The translations under genes were made by a program, and so were the position numbers. Below the pieces are notes generated by a model, which was not told the DNA's origin, searched no databases, and saw nothing but the letters and a program-made list of their open reading frames with translations. 64,000 bases of DNA from an uncultured Desulfomonile sp. GTDB taxonomy: Bacteria > Desulfobacterota > Desulfomonilia > Desulfomonilales > Desulfomonilaceae. The DNA lies in the NCBI GenBank assembly GCA_903952205.1, contig CAJBEZ010000063.1, positions 1 through 64,000 of the forward strand, read 5' to 3'. This document shows positions 1 through 8,766 of this stretch, one piece after another. The stretch's first letter is position 1. The number at the start of each line of letters is the position of its first letter.

Positions 1-388
1 GATGATCATCCATATGTTCTTGTCTATGGTGGTGATTCGAACCCCCGAGAAGAGGTTCCTGGCCAACGGTCTGAATGCGACACAACTGGAGTATCTGAAA
101 ATCCTCGATGTTTCTAATCGAGTATTCATCGACCCACACGGCTAAAGAGGCCTGGGTCATACAAAGAATTGGATTCGTGAGAGACCACAAGATGATCCTC
201 AAGATTCCTGCGTTCGAAGACCACCCGATCAACAGGTCCAGGGCGGCTTGAATGGAGCAGCATTCCAAAATCACCAGGCCTACCTTGGTTCAACGGCTGT
301 TGCCAGCTTCACCAAATACGGAGGACACGTCGATGATCTAAGAATTTATCTCTTTCAGGGTTCCTAAAATGGGGCACGTAAAAACTCT
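1..388. other. Gene-free stretch at window edge
   Basis: No gene is recognised here. On the minus strand a frame stays open from about 289 to the window edge (roughly 96 codons after a stop at 290-292), but it has no convincing start or ribosome binding site and its translation resembles no family I know. It may be a fragment of a gene continuing outside the window or chance. It lies downstream of the broken HepT remnant, so it could be more debris of the same island. Confidence 0.3.
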
Positions 389-502
389 TCACGAAACATC
401 ATGCACAGGCGCGGAATGTGAGGTCAAACCAATCGTCAGCGTGCGGATTCTGTCCATACAATATTCGATGTCTTCAAGAGAAGCCCTATAGTCCCTGCGC
501 AT
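389..502 (-). pseudogene. Truncated HepT-like (DUF86/HEPN) toxin remnant
   Basis: A 37-codon frame starts at 502, overlapping the end of the nucleotidyltransferase gene (stop at 486-488), and ends in TGA at 389-391. Its start, MRRDYRASLEDIEYCMDRI, matches the usual N-terminus of DUF86/HepT HEPN toxins, which normally run about 110 to 140 residues. The rest of the HEPN domain, including the catalytic RX4-6H motif, is missing and I could not find it in another frame nearby. HepT is normally the RNase toxin encoded directly after an MntA nucleotidyltransferase, and this position fits. I infer a toxin gene that has lost everything after its first helix. Confidence 0.7.
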
Positions 503-779
503 AAATAGTTTCCTCAAAGATCGGCTTACGAAGGCGGGGTTTTACAGCATCGGCGATGACCAGATCGACTTTACAATCGAAAAGCCGCTCCAGAAAAATT
601 TTCAGGTCCATATAGTTGTCAAATGTCTTTTTTTCAAACTCAACCAGGAAATCCATATCGCTAGCTTGCTTTTCATCGCCACGGGCATACGACCCAAAAA
701 GCCCCAATTTTCGTACGCCAAAGCTTTTTATTGTGGCGCTATTTTCCGACAATTTTTGAAGAATAATTTCTTTGTTCAT
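486..779 (-). CDS. MntA-like minimal nucleotidyltransferase (antitoxin)
   Basis: A 97-residue protein of the MNT (minimal nucleotidyltransferase, polymerase-beta fold) family. The signature GSYARGDEKQASDMDFLVEF holds the GSxxxG/R turn and the two metal-binding aspartates. In characterised MntA-HepT pairs this protein is the antitoxin and AMPylates a tyrosine of the HEPN toxin. The start at 779 (MNKEIILQKL) is preferred over longer upstream starts because it sits 13 bases after the preceding gene and gives the usual family length. The C-terminus, rich in basic residues and ending near YAQGL, is typical of MNT proteins that overlap a DUF86 gene. Its partner is truncated, so it probably now acts as an orphan. 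Confidence 0.85.
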   Translation of the reverse strand: MNKEIILQKLSENSATIKSFGVRKLGLFGSYARGDEKQASDMDFLVEFEKKTFDNYMDLKIFLERLFDCKVDLVIADAVKPRLRKPIFEETIYAQGL

Positions 780-792
780 GCTGCAAAATTTT

Positions 793-1095
793 TCATATTG
801 GTTGGGCCTCCCGGAGAATCTTTTTTCGAAGCAGCCAATATATGGAATCAGGAGTGCAAACGTGAACCTTACGGCCAAACAACTCTTCAAGATCCAGTGT
901 CAACTCAGCCATGTCAAAAAGCGTTCGTGACTCTTCCATCTCAACAAGTAGGTCTATATCACTATCCGGACCGCTATCTCCACGAGCCACTGAGCCGAAA
1001 ATGCGGATATTCTTGGCCCCACGCAGTTTGGCTATTTGGAGAACATCGTCACGCTTAGTAGCCACGATTTCTTTGATATCAATTGATTCAGGCAT
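793..1095 (-). CDS. Second MNT-type nucleotidyltransferase
   Basis: A 100-residue nucleotidyltransferase with the signature GSVARGDSGPDSDIDLLVEM, so both catalytic aspartates are kept. The start at 1095 (MPESIDIKEI) follows a GGGAG ribosome binding site about 8 bases upstream; an in-frame ATG at 1104 sits too close to it. The end, LRKKILREAQPI, is typical of MNT antitoxins followed by a HEPN gene. Here the next gene, 13 bases on, is instead a second and only distantly similar MNT protein. So two antitoxin-type genes stand in tandem with one broken toxin. This one may have lost its own HEPN partner, or the pair may be a compound module. Confidence 0.85.
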   Translation of the reverse strand: MPESIDIKEIVATKRDDVLQIAKLRGAKNIRIFGSVARGDSGPDSDIDLLVEMEESRTLFDMAELTLDLEELFGRKVHVCTPDSIYWLLRKKILREAQPI

Positions 1096-1206
1096 GAGTG
1101 ACATCTCCCATACAAAGATCGATAAACTACAGAGACGACAAGCGCTTCTCAAAAATTTAGCTTATATCATTATCTGTTTGGCCATGAAACCTGGGCCCAT
1201 TAAACT

Positions 1207-1521
1207 TTAGTCTTCCTCATCCGTATCATCCGATCCATCTTCTTCATCTTCGGTCGCGACCATTTGCGCTACGAAACTAACATCTCTGGCGACTACTGGA
1301 GCTTCTTCCTCCTTAGGTAAGGCAATATCTTCAAAAAAAGCAAGGCATAGCTTCTGGAGAATGTCCGCTTCGGGCCTGGTAAACTTACCTTTTTCTTTTG
1401 TGAATGGGATCGCGTTGACGAACGCCTGTATAGCGGACTTGAAAGGCGGGTCATTCAACAGTTGGGCACCTTTCAGGAATGCTTCGCAGGCTTTAGCGCC
1501 GTCTTCCTGATAGACCAGCAT
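1207..1521 (-). CDS. Small acidic protein of unknown function
   Basis: A 104-residue protein I do not recognise. It has a predicted helical first half and a strongly acidic tail made almost only of Asp, Glu, Ser and Thr over the last 15 residues. A good ribosome binding site (AAGGGAG, 5 bases before the ATG at 1521) argues that it is a real gene. It lies among defence-related remnants, between the mrr pseudogene and the nucleotidyltransferases, all on the same strand. The acidic tail could mimic DNA or bind a basic partner, but that is only a guess. Confidence 0.55.
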   Translation of the reverse strand: MLVYQEDGAKACEAFLKGAQLLNDPPFKSAIQAFVNAIPFTKEKGKFTRPEADILQKLCLAFFEDIALPKEEEAPVVARDVSFVAQMVATEDEEDGSDDTDEED

Positions 1522-1597
1522 AGGAACTCCCTTGCGCCCCCGTTTGAGATGTCATCCCATTAGGCCGCTTGGGCTCTTGACAGTCTCTGATAATCAT

Positions 1598-2242
1598 TCA
1601 CAAACTTGCAAACCACTCTTGTTCGATGATAACCTCTTGGACAATTATATCTTTGGCTTTAACCCCTAGAGAGAGTTGTTTTAGCTTTTCCACCAATTGG
1701 TCACCATCAACCAAATCAATTGCCGGGGCACCATCGCCAGTTTGACCAGTCACCGCAACCTGAATAAATCCAGACTCTCTTAACATTCTTTGAATCAATC
1801 TCTCAAAAGAGGACGGCGGCATTTTAAGAACGACATCAAGTAGTTCTTCCTGCCATCGGACCTCTTTGTCAACTACCCCATCAGTTTCAAGATCGATTTC
1901 CTTTTGGCTTTTGGTCTGCTCTTATACAACTCGGACAACTTCTCTTTGATCAACCGTCTCTATTGCAGATCCCTTTGGGGTTAACGACCAAACTCCACGC
2001 GAGGAATTTTCAATAACCCCATATTTCTTCAAATAAGTCCTGGTCCAATGCAGACGATATTCAATCTCACTTATCCCGCCCTTTTCTGGATTGTGCAAAA
2101 TATCTAGCTGTTCTGAAGGGATTTTAAAAATATCTCCAACTCTGCTGTCGATTTCCTCGTTTGTACCTGATCCGCCTAGTTGTTTGAGGGCAAGTATCAA
2201 CGGGTTCATAAAGTCATCGTATTTGTATTTCACTCTTGCCAT
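1598..2242 (-). pseudogene. mrr: Mrr-type restriction endonuclease, broken
   Basis: The first part (2242 to 1922, 106 codons) is an Mrr N-terminal winged-helix domain. It ends in TAA at 1922-1924. Reading on in the same frame gives the usual linker and the start of the nuclease domain (LKMPPSSFERLIQRMLRESG), and the frame runs to 1598. In that second part the sequence jumps from VTGQTGDG straight to APAIDLVDGDQL. In intact Mrr proteins some 60 to 70 residues lie between these blocks, including the PD-(D/E)xK catalytic residues (the D and QxK motifs). The gene therefore carries both a nonsense codon and an in-frame loss of the catalytic core, and cannot make an active nuclease. The retained domains would normally recognise methylated DNA. 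Confidence 0.85.
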
Positions 2243-2290
2243 GAATGCACCACATTTCCTTTATGATTACAATCATCAATACTCATCGAC

Positions 2291-2392
2291 CTAGTTATGA
2301 ATTATGCTCTGTTTGGCCCGGAAAAATTCTTCCTTGAGATGGCCTTTTAGGACTTCGTCTCTTGGGACACATGTTTCGAAAATGGTCTTCAT
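2291..2392 (-). pseudogene. N-terminal remnant of a DUF499-type ATPase
   Basis: A 33-codon frame from ATG at 2392 to TAG at 2291-2293 begins MKTIFETCVPRDEVLKGHLK, which resembles the conserved start of DUF499 proteins (large ATPases of about 1000 residues often found in defence islands beside DUF1156 DNA methylases). Nothing of the rest of that protein is visible; the mrr pseudogene begins 48 bases downstream. I infer that a deletion removed almost the whole gene. The match rests on a short segment recalled from family knowledge, so it is tentative. Confidence 0.45.
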
Positions 2393-2575
2393 CGACGCCC
2401 TCCCTGGCACGCAAAGGTCAGAATGATGGGAGCGAAGAACAAACCGGCGACATTAGAAATCAGCTATTCTGACTGCCCCTGTCGCTAATGTGTAGCGGCA
2501 AATGGTCTGCCATGCTTGATTATTGAATCAATGGCTGGACGTTAGAATAGGATAAAATTGAAATTGAGTCAGTAA

Positions 2576-3268
2576 TTATTTTCGATGGTGATGGAATTTA
2601 TTCAGAATGACGCGTCTACATTGATGAGTTGCATTTAATTCTTGAATCCGGGCCCAGATTTGAGTAATTCCTGGACCAAAAGGTGAACAGGTGGTGCACG
2701 GGTTGTCCTTGGCAGGATTGTGCGGATCATAGGATTTTATAAGATTCTCTGCGTTCCTTATTGCGTGCGCCTGCATTGTCGCTAGAACTTCATATATTCC
2801 CGGATCATTCTTGCGATAACTAAAGTTCAATTTCTTGGAAAGCATCGTTCCGTAGTCATTACGAGAAGTAGCAGCTTGGTGATAGCCAAAGTGAAAGAGA
2901 TACCAAAGTTCAAAAGCTTCGTTTGAGTAAGCGGGCCTTATGTTGTTATTTTCGGCCAGCTTTTTCGGCTGGTTAAAGTTGTCGTCTGAGAAGGAATCTT
3001 TATCGAAAACACACCATACATGATCATACACCTCGCCTTCTTCTTGCTTTTCATCTCTAATCTCAACTGCCTTTTTTACTAGGCTAATTGTATTGCAACC
3101 GGTTCCTTCGACTTTTACATCAATAGGACCATGAAACTTCCTGAAATAGTTAGGTTCAGTCTTTTCTCCTTCGCACACGATCAGGAAACTATCGCGAGTC
3201 TTCCGAGTGTCGACCTTTCGTTTGAAAGGATTATTAGCTTTTCGTGATGAATCACGACGCCTTGACAC
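2576..3268 (-). CDS. rloB: RloB-like TOPRIM protein (AbiLii-like)
   Basis: A 230-residue protein of the RloB family. A basic N-terminus is followed by CEGEKTEPNYF near residue 33, matching the TOPRIM-like E motif, and by VFDKDSF near residue 88, the Asp-x-Asp motif. The centre has the family block SNEAFELWYLFHF. The gene overlaps the upstream ATPase gene by 17 bases, which suggests translational coupling. RloA/RloB pairs match the AbiL abortive-infection system, in which an ATPase sensor is thought to control a TOPRIM nuclease effector; that role is inferred here. Unlike its neighbours the pair looks intact, so it is the most plausible working defence system in the window. Confidence 0.8.
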   Translation of the reverse strand: MSRRRDSSRKANNPFKRKVDTRKTRDSFLIVCEGEKTEPNYFRKFHGPIDVKVEGTGCNTISLVKKAVEIRDEKQEEGEVYDHVWCVFDKDSFSDDNFNQPKKLAENNNIRPAYSNEAFELWYLFHFGYHQAATSRNDYGTMLSKKLNFSYRKNDPGIYEVLATMQAHAIRNAENLIKSYDPHNPAKDNPCTTCSPFGPGITQIWARIQELNATHQCRRVILNKFHHHRK

Positions 3269-4544
3269 TTTGGGCTCCTACCAATGGGTCGGGAATTTCT
3301 ACGCATGGAATAGCCCCATATTTACCTCTCATGTAATCAGTTTGGAAACGAGCATCATTACGAACCTTGATTTCTGCCAGCGAATATAAATCGGTAGCCC
3401 CATACATATCCTTCTCGGTAAACCATATTTGATCACGGCGAAAGTATTTATCAGTTTTTAAGAGGTTGATGTCATGGCTGGCGAAAATCAATTGAGCGTT
3501 TCGAGGATTGTGAATCTCCGAATTAAACATTCCGATTATAGCTTCCGTAATCAGGGGGTGAAGTCGAGAGTCCAGTTCATCAACTACGAGAGTTTCCGCG
3601 AATTCAAGAGCATTTAGTAGTGGACCAGCCAGGAAAAGGGCTTTCTTCGTTCCTTCCGACTCATGTTTCAGCAGGTCAAAATATACGTTGGAGATCTTTT
3701 TGTCAGATGAATCATATTTTTTGTGGATGGTTTCGACTGAGATTTCAATAGCTTCTGCCAGCATGGTTTTGAAAGCCTCTGGCATGTCTTCGGGAATCCT
3801 AGTCTCAGAGATTTTGTCCTTTCTAACTCGCATGTCTGATATACCAAGATCAATGGATTTTATAAACTCAACAATTCCCTTTCTCGCTTGCACATTTTCC
3901 AACTGTTGCATAGAAAAATGTCGGGAAGACCAGTCATCGAGACCGGATATGGTCCTAAGCCTGTTAAACCATTGAATTACTGAACGAGAAATGGGTCCGT
4001 TGAACTGGGCGACTACAGACAAAAAAAGTGCGTTTTCTCGTGTTTTGTTTTCAAGACCCTTGCCCTCTCTAAATATTTTGGATATCTGAAAATCATCGTT
4101 AGTACGATTGAACAATTGGGCCTCACGTTGGTTTGGAACGTGATACAACCACTCTTTCTGCACTTTTTGAGGGTCAACTACAAATCCATACCGAAATCTT
4201 TTTTTGTCGCAACAGAAAATAATTTCAAATTCCGACGGAAGGGCCTCAGTTTCCGTACTGAGCCGGAAACTTTCCACACGGATGGGCTCAGACGCCTGAG
4301 ATTCGCTGGCTGACTTCAGTACGAAGAAACGCATAAATGACAAGGCCTTGATAAGGTTGCTTTTCCCGCTAGCGTTTGCGCCGTAAATGACGGCCGATTT
4401 GAGCAAGCTGTGAGATTCATCCACGGCAAACAAGTTGTCTTCGTCAATTCGTTTATTCTTTGATTTCAGATTCGACGCTACCATACTAAAGGAGGCTTCA
4501 TCCTTGAATGATCTGAAGTTTTTGACATTAAAGGCTATTAGCAT
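3252..4544 (-). CDS. rloA: RloA-like AAA ATPase (AbiLi-like)
   Basis: A 430-residue ABC/AAA-type ATPase of the SMC/RecF-like class (AAA_15/AAA_21). From the start at 4544 (MLIAFNVKNFRSFKDEASFS) the Walker A motif GANASGKSN falls at residues 55-63, the Walker B VVDELDSRLHP in the last third, and the switch histidine in FASHDIN shortly after. The first ORF start 45 bases upstream is rejected because this family begins with the LIxFxVxNFRSF strand. It is followed with overlap by rloB. Family knowledge suggests it senses infection and licenses its TOPRIM partner. PARIS and OLD systems use related architectures but different TOPRIM families. Confidence 0.85.
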   Translation of the reverse strand: MLIAFNVKNFRSFKDEASFSMVASNLKSKNKRIDEDNLFAVDESHSLLKSAVIYGANASGKSNLIKALSFMRFFVLKSASESQASEPIRVESFRLSTETEALPSEFEIIFCCDKKRFRYGFVVDPQKVQKEWLYHVPNQREAQLFNRTNDDFQISKIFREGKGLENKTRENALFLSVVAQFNGPISRSVIQWFNRLRTISGLDDWSSRHFSMQQLENVQARKGIVEFIKSIDLGISDMRVRKDKISETRIPEDMPEAFKTMLAEAIEISVETIHKKYDSSDKKISNVYFDLLKHESEGTKKALFLAGPLLNALEFAETLVVDELDSRLHPLITEAIIGMFNSEIHNPRNAQLIFASHDINLLKTDKYFRRDQIWFTEKDMYGATDLYSLAEIKVRNDARFQTDYMRGKYGAIPCVEIPDPLVGAQSVKAS

Positions 4545-4713
4545 GTCAGTGCCTTGTGCTTTTAAAATGAGTTTTTGTGAATAAATCACACAAACATATT
4601 ATTAACAGCACATGTGAGCCAAAGCAACACGTATATTCGGATTTTTGGCAAGTTGCCGATCTGCTCCTTGAATGATAAGATCACAATTAATATATTGTTT
4701 GGAATACGGCTGA

Positions 4714-5311
<598 letters not shown>

Positions 5312-5880
5312 GATAAGAATTCGCGAGGGTCTGTCTCAATGATGAAGCTACCTAAACACACCAACAACTTCCATCTTTGAGACTGTTAAATAGACCCTGT
5401 ATTCCAAATCCACAATAATGATTTTCAATTAAAGGGGATGGAGGCGGCCGGGTACCTGGGACGCAACGACCAAAAAGAATAATCCGCTGGGAAACAGGAT
5501 GGTAAGACCGCCCGATATGGCCAAGGAAATAGGTTAAAAGCTGCTGCGGGCACGCCTGTCGCCCGGCAGGGACCATGCGGAACCGAAACGAGTATTTAAT
5601 AGAGTAATTGCATGCTGAAGGCCAGGAGGGCGCTGGCGGCGTGATGGGGCAAGTGTATTGGCCTCAAGATTTCCCCATGTCCGAAACATCCGTTATCGGA
5701 TGCGGATAAATGTTCCAGCGCCCGGTATATGATCCCCTCGACCAAGGCTTGTTCAGGCAGTAAATATTTTGGTCATTATTTTCTGGAACCGCTATAATAG
5801 AATATAAAGCAAAGTATAAAGCTGATTACAAATTGCACCAATTTGCTATAGCTCTATTCAGAGAGGATAGGTCCAGCGAA
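5312..5880. other. Gene-free stretch with one promoter-like site
   Basis: No gene recognised on either strand. A 74-codon minus-strand frame at 5352-5576 has no family features and an unnatural composition, so I do not call it. Near its right end the stretch holds a plausible sigma-70 promoter (listed separately) directed at the methyltransferase gene. The rest may be debris at the boundary of the defence island. Confidence 0.4.
5769..5798 (+). promoter_or_regulatory. Putative sigma-70 promoter of methyltransferase gene
   Basis: A perfect TATAAT at 5793-5798 is preceded after an 18-base spacer by TTGGTC at 5769-5774, a weak match to TTGACA. It lies about 80 bases before the methyltransferase start codon at 5881, on the same strand, with no other gene between. 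Confidence 0.45.
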
Positions 5881-6429
5881 ATGGCAAATCACATTTGCCC
5901 CTGGTGGGTTGGCTATTTACTGGCAATCCCACTGCGACGTATTTTTGAAAATCCTGACAAGTTGGTGGCTCCGTTCGTGTGTAAGGGTATGACGGTGATT
6001 GACTACGGATGCGGAATGGGGTTTTTCACGATACCATTGGCTCGCCTGGTGGGTCCAAGCGGAAAAGTAATCGCCGTGGATATCCAAGAAAAGATGCTCA
6101 ATGTATTGCGCAGGAAGGCCCAGAGAACTGGTTTATCGGACAGGATGACGCTTCTTGCCGCAGACTCTCAACAAGAGATCAAAGAAGATTCCGTGGATTT
6201 TGTAACTGCTCTGTATGTGATACACGAAATTGGGGAACCACCGGCGTTTTTTAACGACATGCTCCGTGTAATGAAGCCAGGAGCAAAAATTCTTATGCTG
6301 GAACCACGTTTCCATGTGGCTGAAAAAGAATTCCGTAGATCCGTTGAGATGGCGGAAGCCACCGGGCTTGTCTTAAATAGCGCCTTCGATTCGTCCCGCA
6401 GTTTAAGAGTTGTCCTGTCCAAACCTTAA
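5881..6429 (+). CDS. Class I SAM-dependent methyltransferase
   Basis: A 182-residue Rossmann-fold methyltransferase of the UbiE/Methyltransf_11 type. Motif I is VIDYGCGMGFFTIPLA around residue 40, followed by the acidic residue binding the SAM ribose in VIAVDIQEKML and by motif IV near FVTALYVIHEI. The start at 5881 (MANHICPWWVGY) has an AGGATAGG-like ribosome binding site; an in-frame TTG at 5833 is possible but lacks one. The substrate cannot be told from sequence. The conserved N-terminal HxCPWWxGY pattern is seen in small anaerobe methyltransferases of unknown target. It stands alone with its own promoter. Confidence 0.85.
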   Translation: MANHICPWWVGYLLAIPLRRIFENPDKLVAPFVCKGMTVIDYGCGMGFFTIPLARLVGPSGKVIAVDIQEKMLNVLRRKAQRTGLSDRMTLLAADSQQEIKEDSVDFVTALYVIHEIGEPPAFFNDMLRVMKPGAKILMLEPRFHVAEKEFRRSVEMAEATGLVLNSAFDSSRSLRVVLSKP

Positions 6430-6823
6430 CAGACCCGATTGAAAAGACTCTATTGGGGCCAAAAGATTCGTCAGAAGATCAGCTACCGTTCGACATAAAT
6501 TAAGGTGTCAACAGTAGCTATTACAATGCTGTCACTGTAACACCAGGGGATACCCTGCCGTGTTTCGCTGAACACATGGCGGGGTCACACATCTCTTTAT
6601 TATCTTGCAGTGGAATTGACAGCGTGACAATAATACGGCGATATTTTGTCTTATCGGAATTCGGCGCGTCAGGTTTGGGAAAATACTGATTGTCATGAAG
6701 AAACAAGTGCTTTCTTTTATAAAAGACCGGCTGTTTTAAAGGTCTATTAGGCCTGTAAAATTCGGCGAGACTTTTTGGTTTCCCGTTATTTCCAGGATAT
6801 CGGAATAGGTAAGGAGGCGGCAA
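6430..6823. other. Intergenic stretch before CoA-transferase gene
   Basis: I see no gene. A minus-strand frame (6521-6859) overlaps the CoA-transferase start and has no family features. The only clear element is the ribosome binding site GGTAAGGAGG just before the ATG at 6824. No convincing promoter or terminator hairpin was found. Confidence 0.4.
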
Positions 6824-8137
6824 ATGGAAGATGTCCGCAGCATCTATCAGCAGAAACATACCACTCCTAGAGAAGCTGTAGCCAGGATTCCTCGAAAATG
6901 TAATGTGTCATTCGGGCTTGGTCCCTCTAACCCACCGTCGCTCTTGGCTAGCCTGGCGGATCGGGTAGATGCCGGAGATGTTGATGAAATCCACCTATAT
7001 TATCAAATCGCAAAGGACGCGGCCAAACCGCTTTTCAAAACAAAATATCTCGATCGTCTCTGCTTCCACGCAAATTTCATGACTGATCTGGATAGGGGCC
7101 TCATCCAGGAGGCTGGAACAAGCGCAGTGATCGATTACATGCCATGTTATCTATGGCAGCTCCCGAGGATATTATCAGAGTTCAATCATATAGACGCTTT
7201 CTTGATCACTGTCTCACCGATGGACAAGCACGGTTATTTCAGCCTCGGGACGAGCTGCGATTTTGCTTCAACTGTTGCAAGAAAATGCAGGATGACAATA
7301 GTTGAGGTCAATGAAAACATGCCACGTGTTTTTGGAGAAAACCTTATACATGTCTCCCAGGTTCACTCGATCGTAGAAAACCACGCCCCTTTACTGGAAT
7401 TGCAGGAACGACCACTAACCCAAAAGGATACATTGATAGGAGCCAGAATTACCGAAATGGTACCTAATGGCGCCTGTTTACAATTTGGCATAGGCGGGAT
7501 ACCAAACGCCGTCGCCAAATCCCTAACCAATCACAAAGACCTGGGCATTCACACGGAAATGCTTACCACGAGTGTGGTAGATCTCTATGAAGCGGGCGCT
7601 ATAACGAATGAGAAGAAAACAATTCACCGCTTAAAGACAGTTTTTTCGCTTTGTTGGGGCACAAAGAAACTTTATGATTTTATTGATGACAACCCTTCTG
7701 TCGAAAGCTACCCGTCTTCACACACCAACGATCCTTCGGTGATTCAACAAAATGATAATGTCGTCTCTGTGAACTCAATAATAGAAATCGATCTTCTCGG
7801 TCAGGTAAATTCGGAATACGTTTCGGGCCATCAATTCAGCGGTGTGGGAGGTCAAAGAGATTTCATGAGTGGAGCCTTCCGTTCAAAAGGGGGGATGTCA
7901 TTCCTGGCTTTTTATTCAACAGCGAAAAATGACCAGGTATCCAAGATTGTCCCGCATATCACCGGGCCCGTCACAGACTCAAGAATGGAACCGATGTATG
8001 TTGTTACTGAATATGGCATGACCAACTTGAAAGGAAAGACCAATTCCCAGAGGGCGCTCGCTCTTATTGAGCTTGCAGCTCCACAATTCAGGGAAGAGCT
8101 TTTAAGCCAAGCCAAGAAAATGGGTTTAATACGATAA
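6824..8137 (+). CDS. Acetyl-CoA hydrolase/transferase family CoA-transferase
   Basis: A 437-residue family I CoA-transferase of the acetyl-CoA hydrolase / 4-hydroxybutyrate CoA-transferase type (Cat1/Cat2/AbfT). It moves CoA between acyl-CoA and a free acid through a glutamyl-CoA thioester. Visible motifs are QFGIGGIPNAV, GIHTEM with the likely catalytic Glu at residue 245, NSIIEIDLLGQVN, and GVGGQRDFMSGAF near the C-terminal CoA-binding domain, followed by VTEYGMTNLKGKT. The length is normal. The acid substrate is unknown: acetate, butyrate or 4-hydroxybutyrate are possible and context gives no clue. A strong AGGAGG-type ribosome binding site precedes it. In syntrophic or sulfate-reducing bacteria such enzymes serve fatty-acid activation without ATP. 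Confidence 0.9.
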   Translation: MEDVRSIYQQKHTTPREAVARIPRKCNVSFGLGPSNPPSLLASLADRVDAGDVDEIHLYYQIAKDAAKPLFKTKYLDRLCFHANFMTDLDRGLIQEAGTSAVIDYMPCYLWQLPRILSEFNHIDAFLITVSPMDKHGYFSLGTSCDFASTVARKCRMTIVEVNENMPRVFGENLIHVSQVHSIVENHAPLLELQERPLTQKDTLIGARITEMVPNGACLQFGIGGIPNAVAKSLTNHKDLGIHTEMLTTSVVDLYEAGAITNEKKTIHRLKTVFSLCWGTKKLYDFIDDNPSVESYPSSHTNDPSVIQQNDNVVSVNSIIEIDLLGQVNSEYVSGHQFSGVGGQRDFMSGAFRSKGGMSFLAFYSTAKNDQVSKIVPHITGPVTDSRMEPMYVVTEYGMTNLKGKTNSQRALALIELAAPQFREELLSQAKKMGLIR

Positions 8138-8252
8138 CCTGGAATTCGCGTTCAATTGTCCCAATCCATTAGTGACCATTGCTGTTTTGTATTTTTCATT
8201 TCATTAAGTCACAGCTACTGAATTGGGCAGTACATACCTGAACCCCGTGTCG

Positions 8253-8429
8253 TCAAACTTCGAGTATCCCCATTACTCTCTCGTAAACGTCCCTCAAATC
8301 AGCTTCATTTGGCCGCCCCTTAATATTTCCCAAACGACCGGTTGTCGACAGATGCTGTAAACGCCCATGAAATTCTCCAACAAAATACCACTCGCTTAAT
8401 ATTGGACATGAAAAAAGTCCCTTTAACAA
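8253..8429 (-). CDS. Possible small protein or gene remnant
   Basis: An open frame on the minus strand, here taken from a TTG at 8429 to TGA at 8253-8255 (58 residues), has a protein-like composition: it contains SEWYFVGEFHGRLQHL and ends in DLRDVYERVMGILEV. The frame stays open back into the tail of the 93-codon gene upstream. No ribosome binding site precedes the TTG and there is no ATG, so it may be the 3' end of a decayed gene. I recognise no family. Confidence 0.3.
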   Translation of the reverse strand: MLKGLFSCPILSEWYFVGEFHGRLQHLSTTGRLGNIKGRPNEADLRDVYERVMGILEV

Positions 8430-8484
8430 GATTGTGAGACTGCATGAGTCTGTTTTACTCTGAATCGAAAGCTTCTTGATTGTA

Positions 8485-8766
8485 TTACTTCTTTTTATCG
8501 TATAGGTCGTTCATCAATCGTACAAATATAAACAGGAGACAATAGGTCAAGCTGGTTGCTATAGAGCGATCCGGTTTAAAAGACGCATAGTTGTGCGCCT
8601 CATCCTGAAGATATCTCATGAGTTCGATCTGAACACCTGTTTCTACAATGCGGTTAAAGAATCTTTTTTCAAGACTTCTTCTAAGAGTCTCGTCCATATC
8701 CGTAACTTTAAAAAAAGCTTTTAGTTCCGAGTCGAGCAGATAAATCGGGTTGACCATTTTCAACAT
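8485..8766 (-). CDS. Hypothetical protein, 93 residues
   Basis: I do not recognise the family. The protein is predicted mostly helical with one hydrophobic stretch near residues 70 to 82 (TSLTYCLLFIFVRL), which could be a membrane or buried helix, and ends in a lysine-rich tail. A strong ribosome binding site (AGGAGG, 5 to 6 bases before the ATG at 8766) supports expression. It has no operon partner apart from the doubtful small frame downstream. Confidence 0.55.
   Translation of the reverse strand: MLKMVNPIYLLDSELKAFFKVTDMDETLRRSLEKRFFNRIVETGVQIELMRYLQDEAHNYASFKPDRSIATSLTYCLLFIFVRLMNDLYDKKK

Noticed and set aside
666-1210. Plus-strand frames opposite the two MNT nucleotidyltransferase genes
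   Set aside because: They are antisense shadows of genes with clear family motifs and have no family features of their own.
5352-5576. 74-codon minus-strand frame
   Set aside because: No ribosome binding site, no known motif and a composition unlike a protein; treated as non-coding.
6521-6859. 112-codon minus-strand frame upstream of the CoA-transferase
   Set aside because: It overlaps the CoA-transferase start and lacks any signal of coding.
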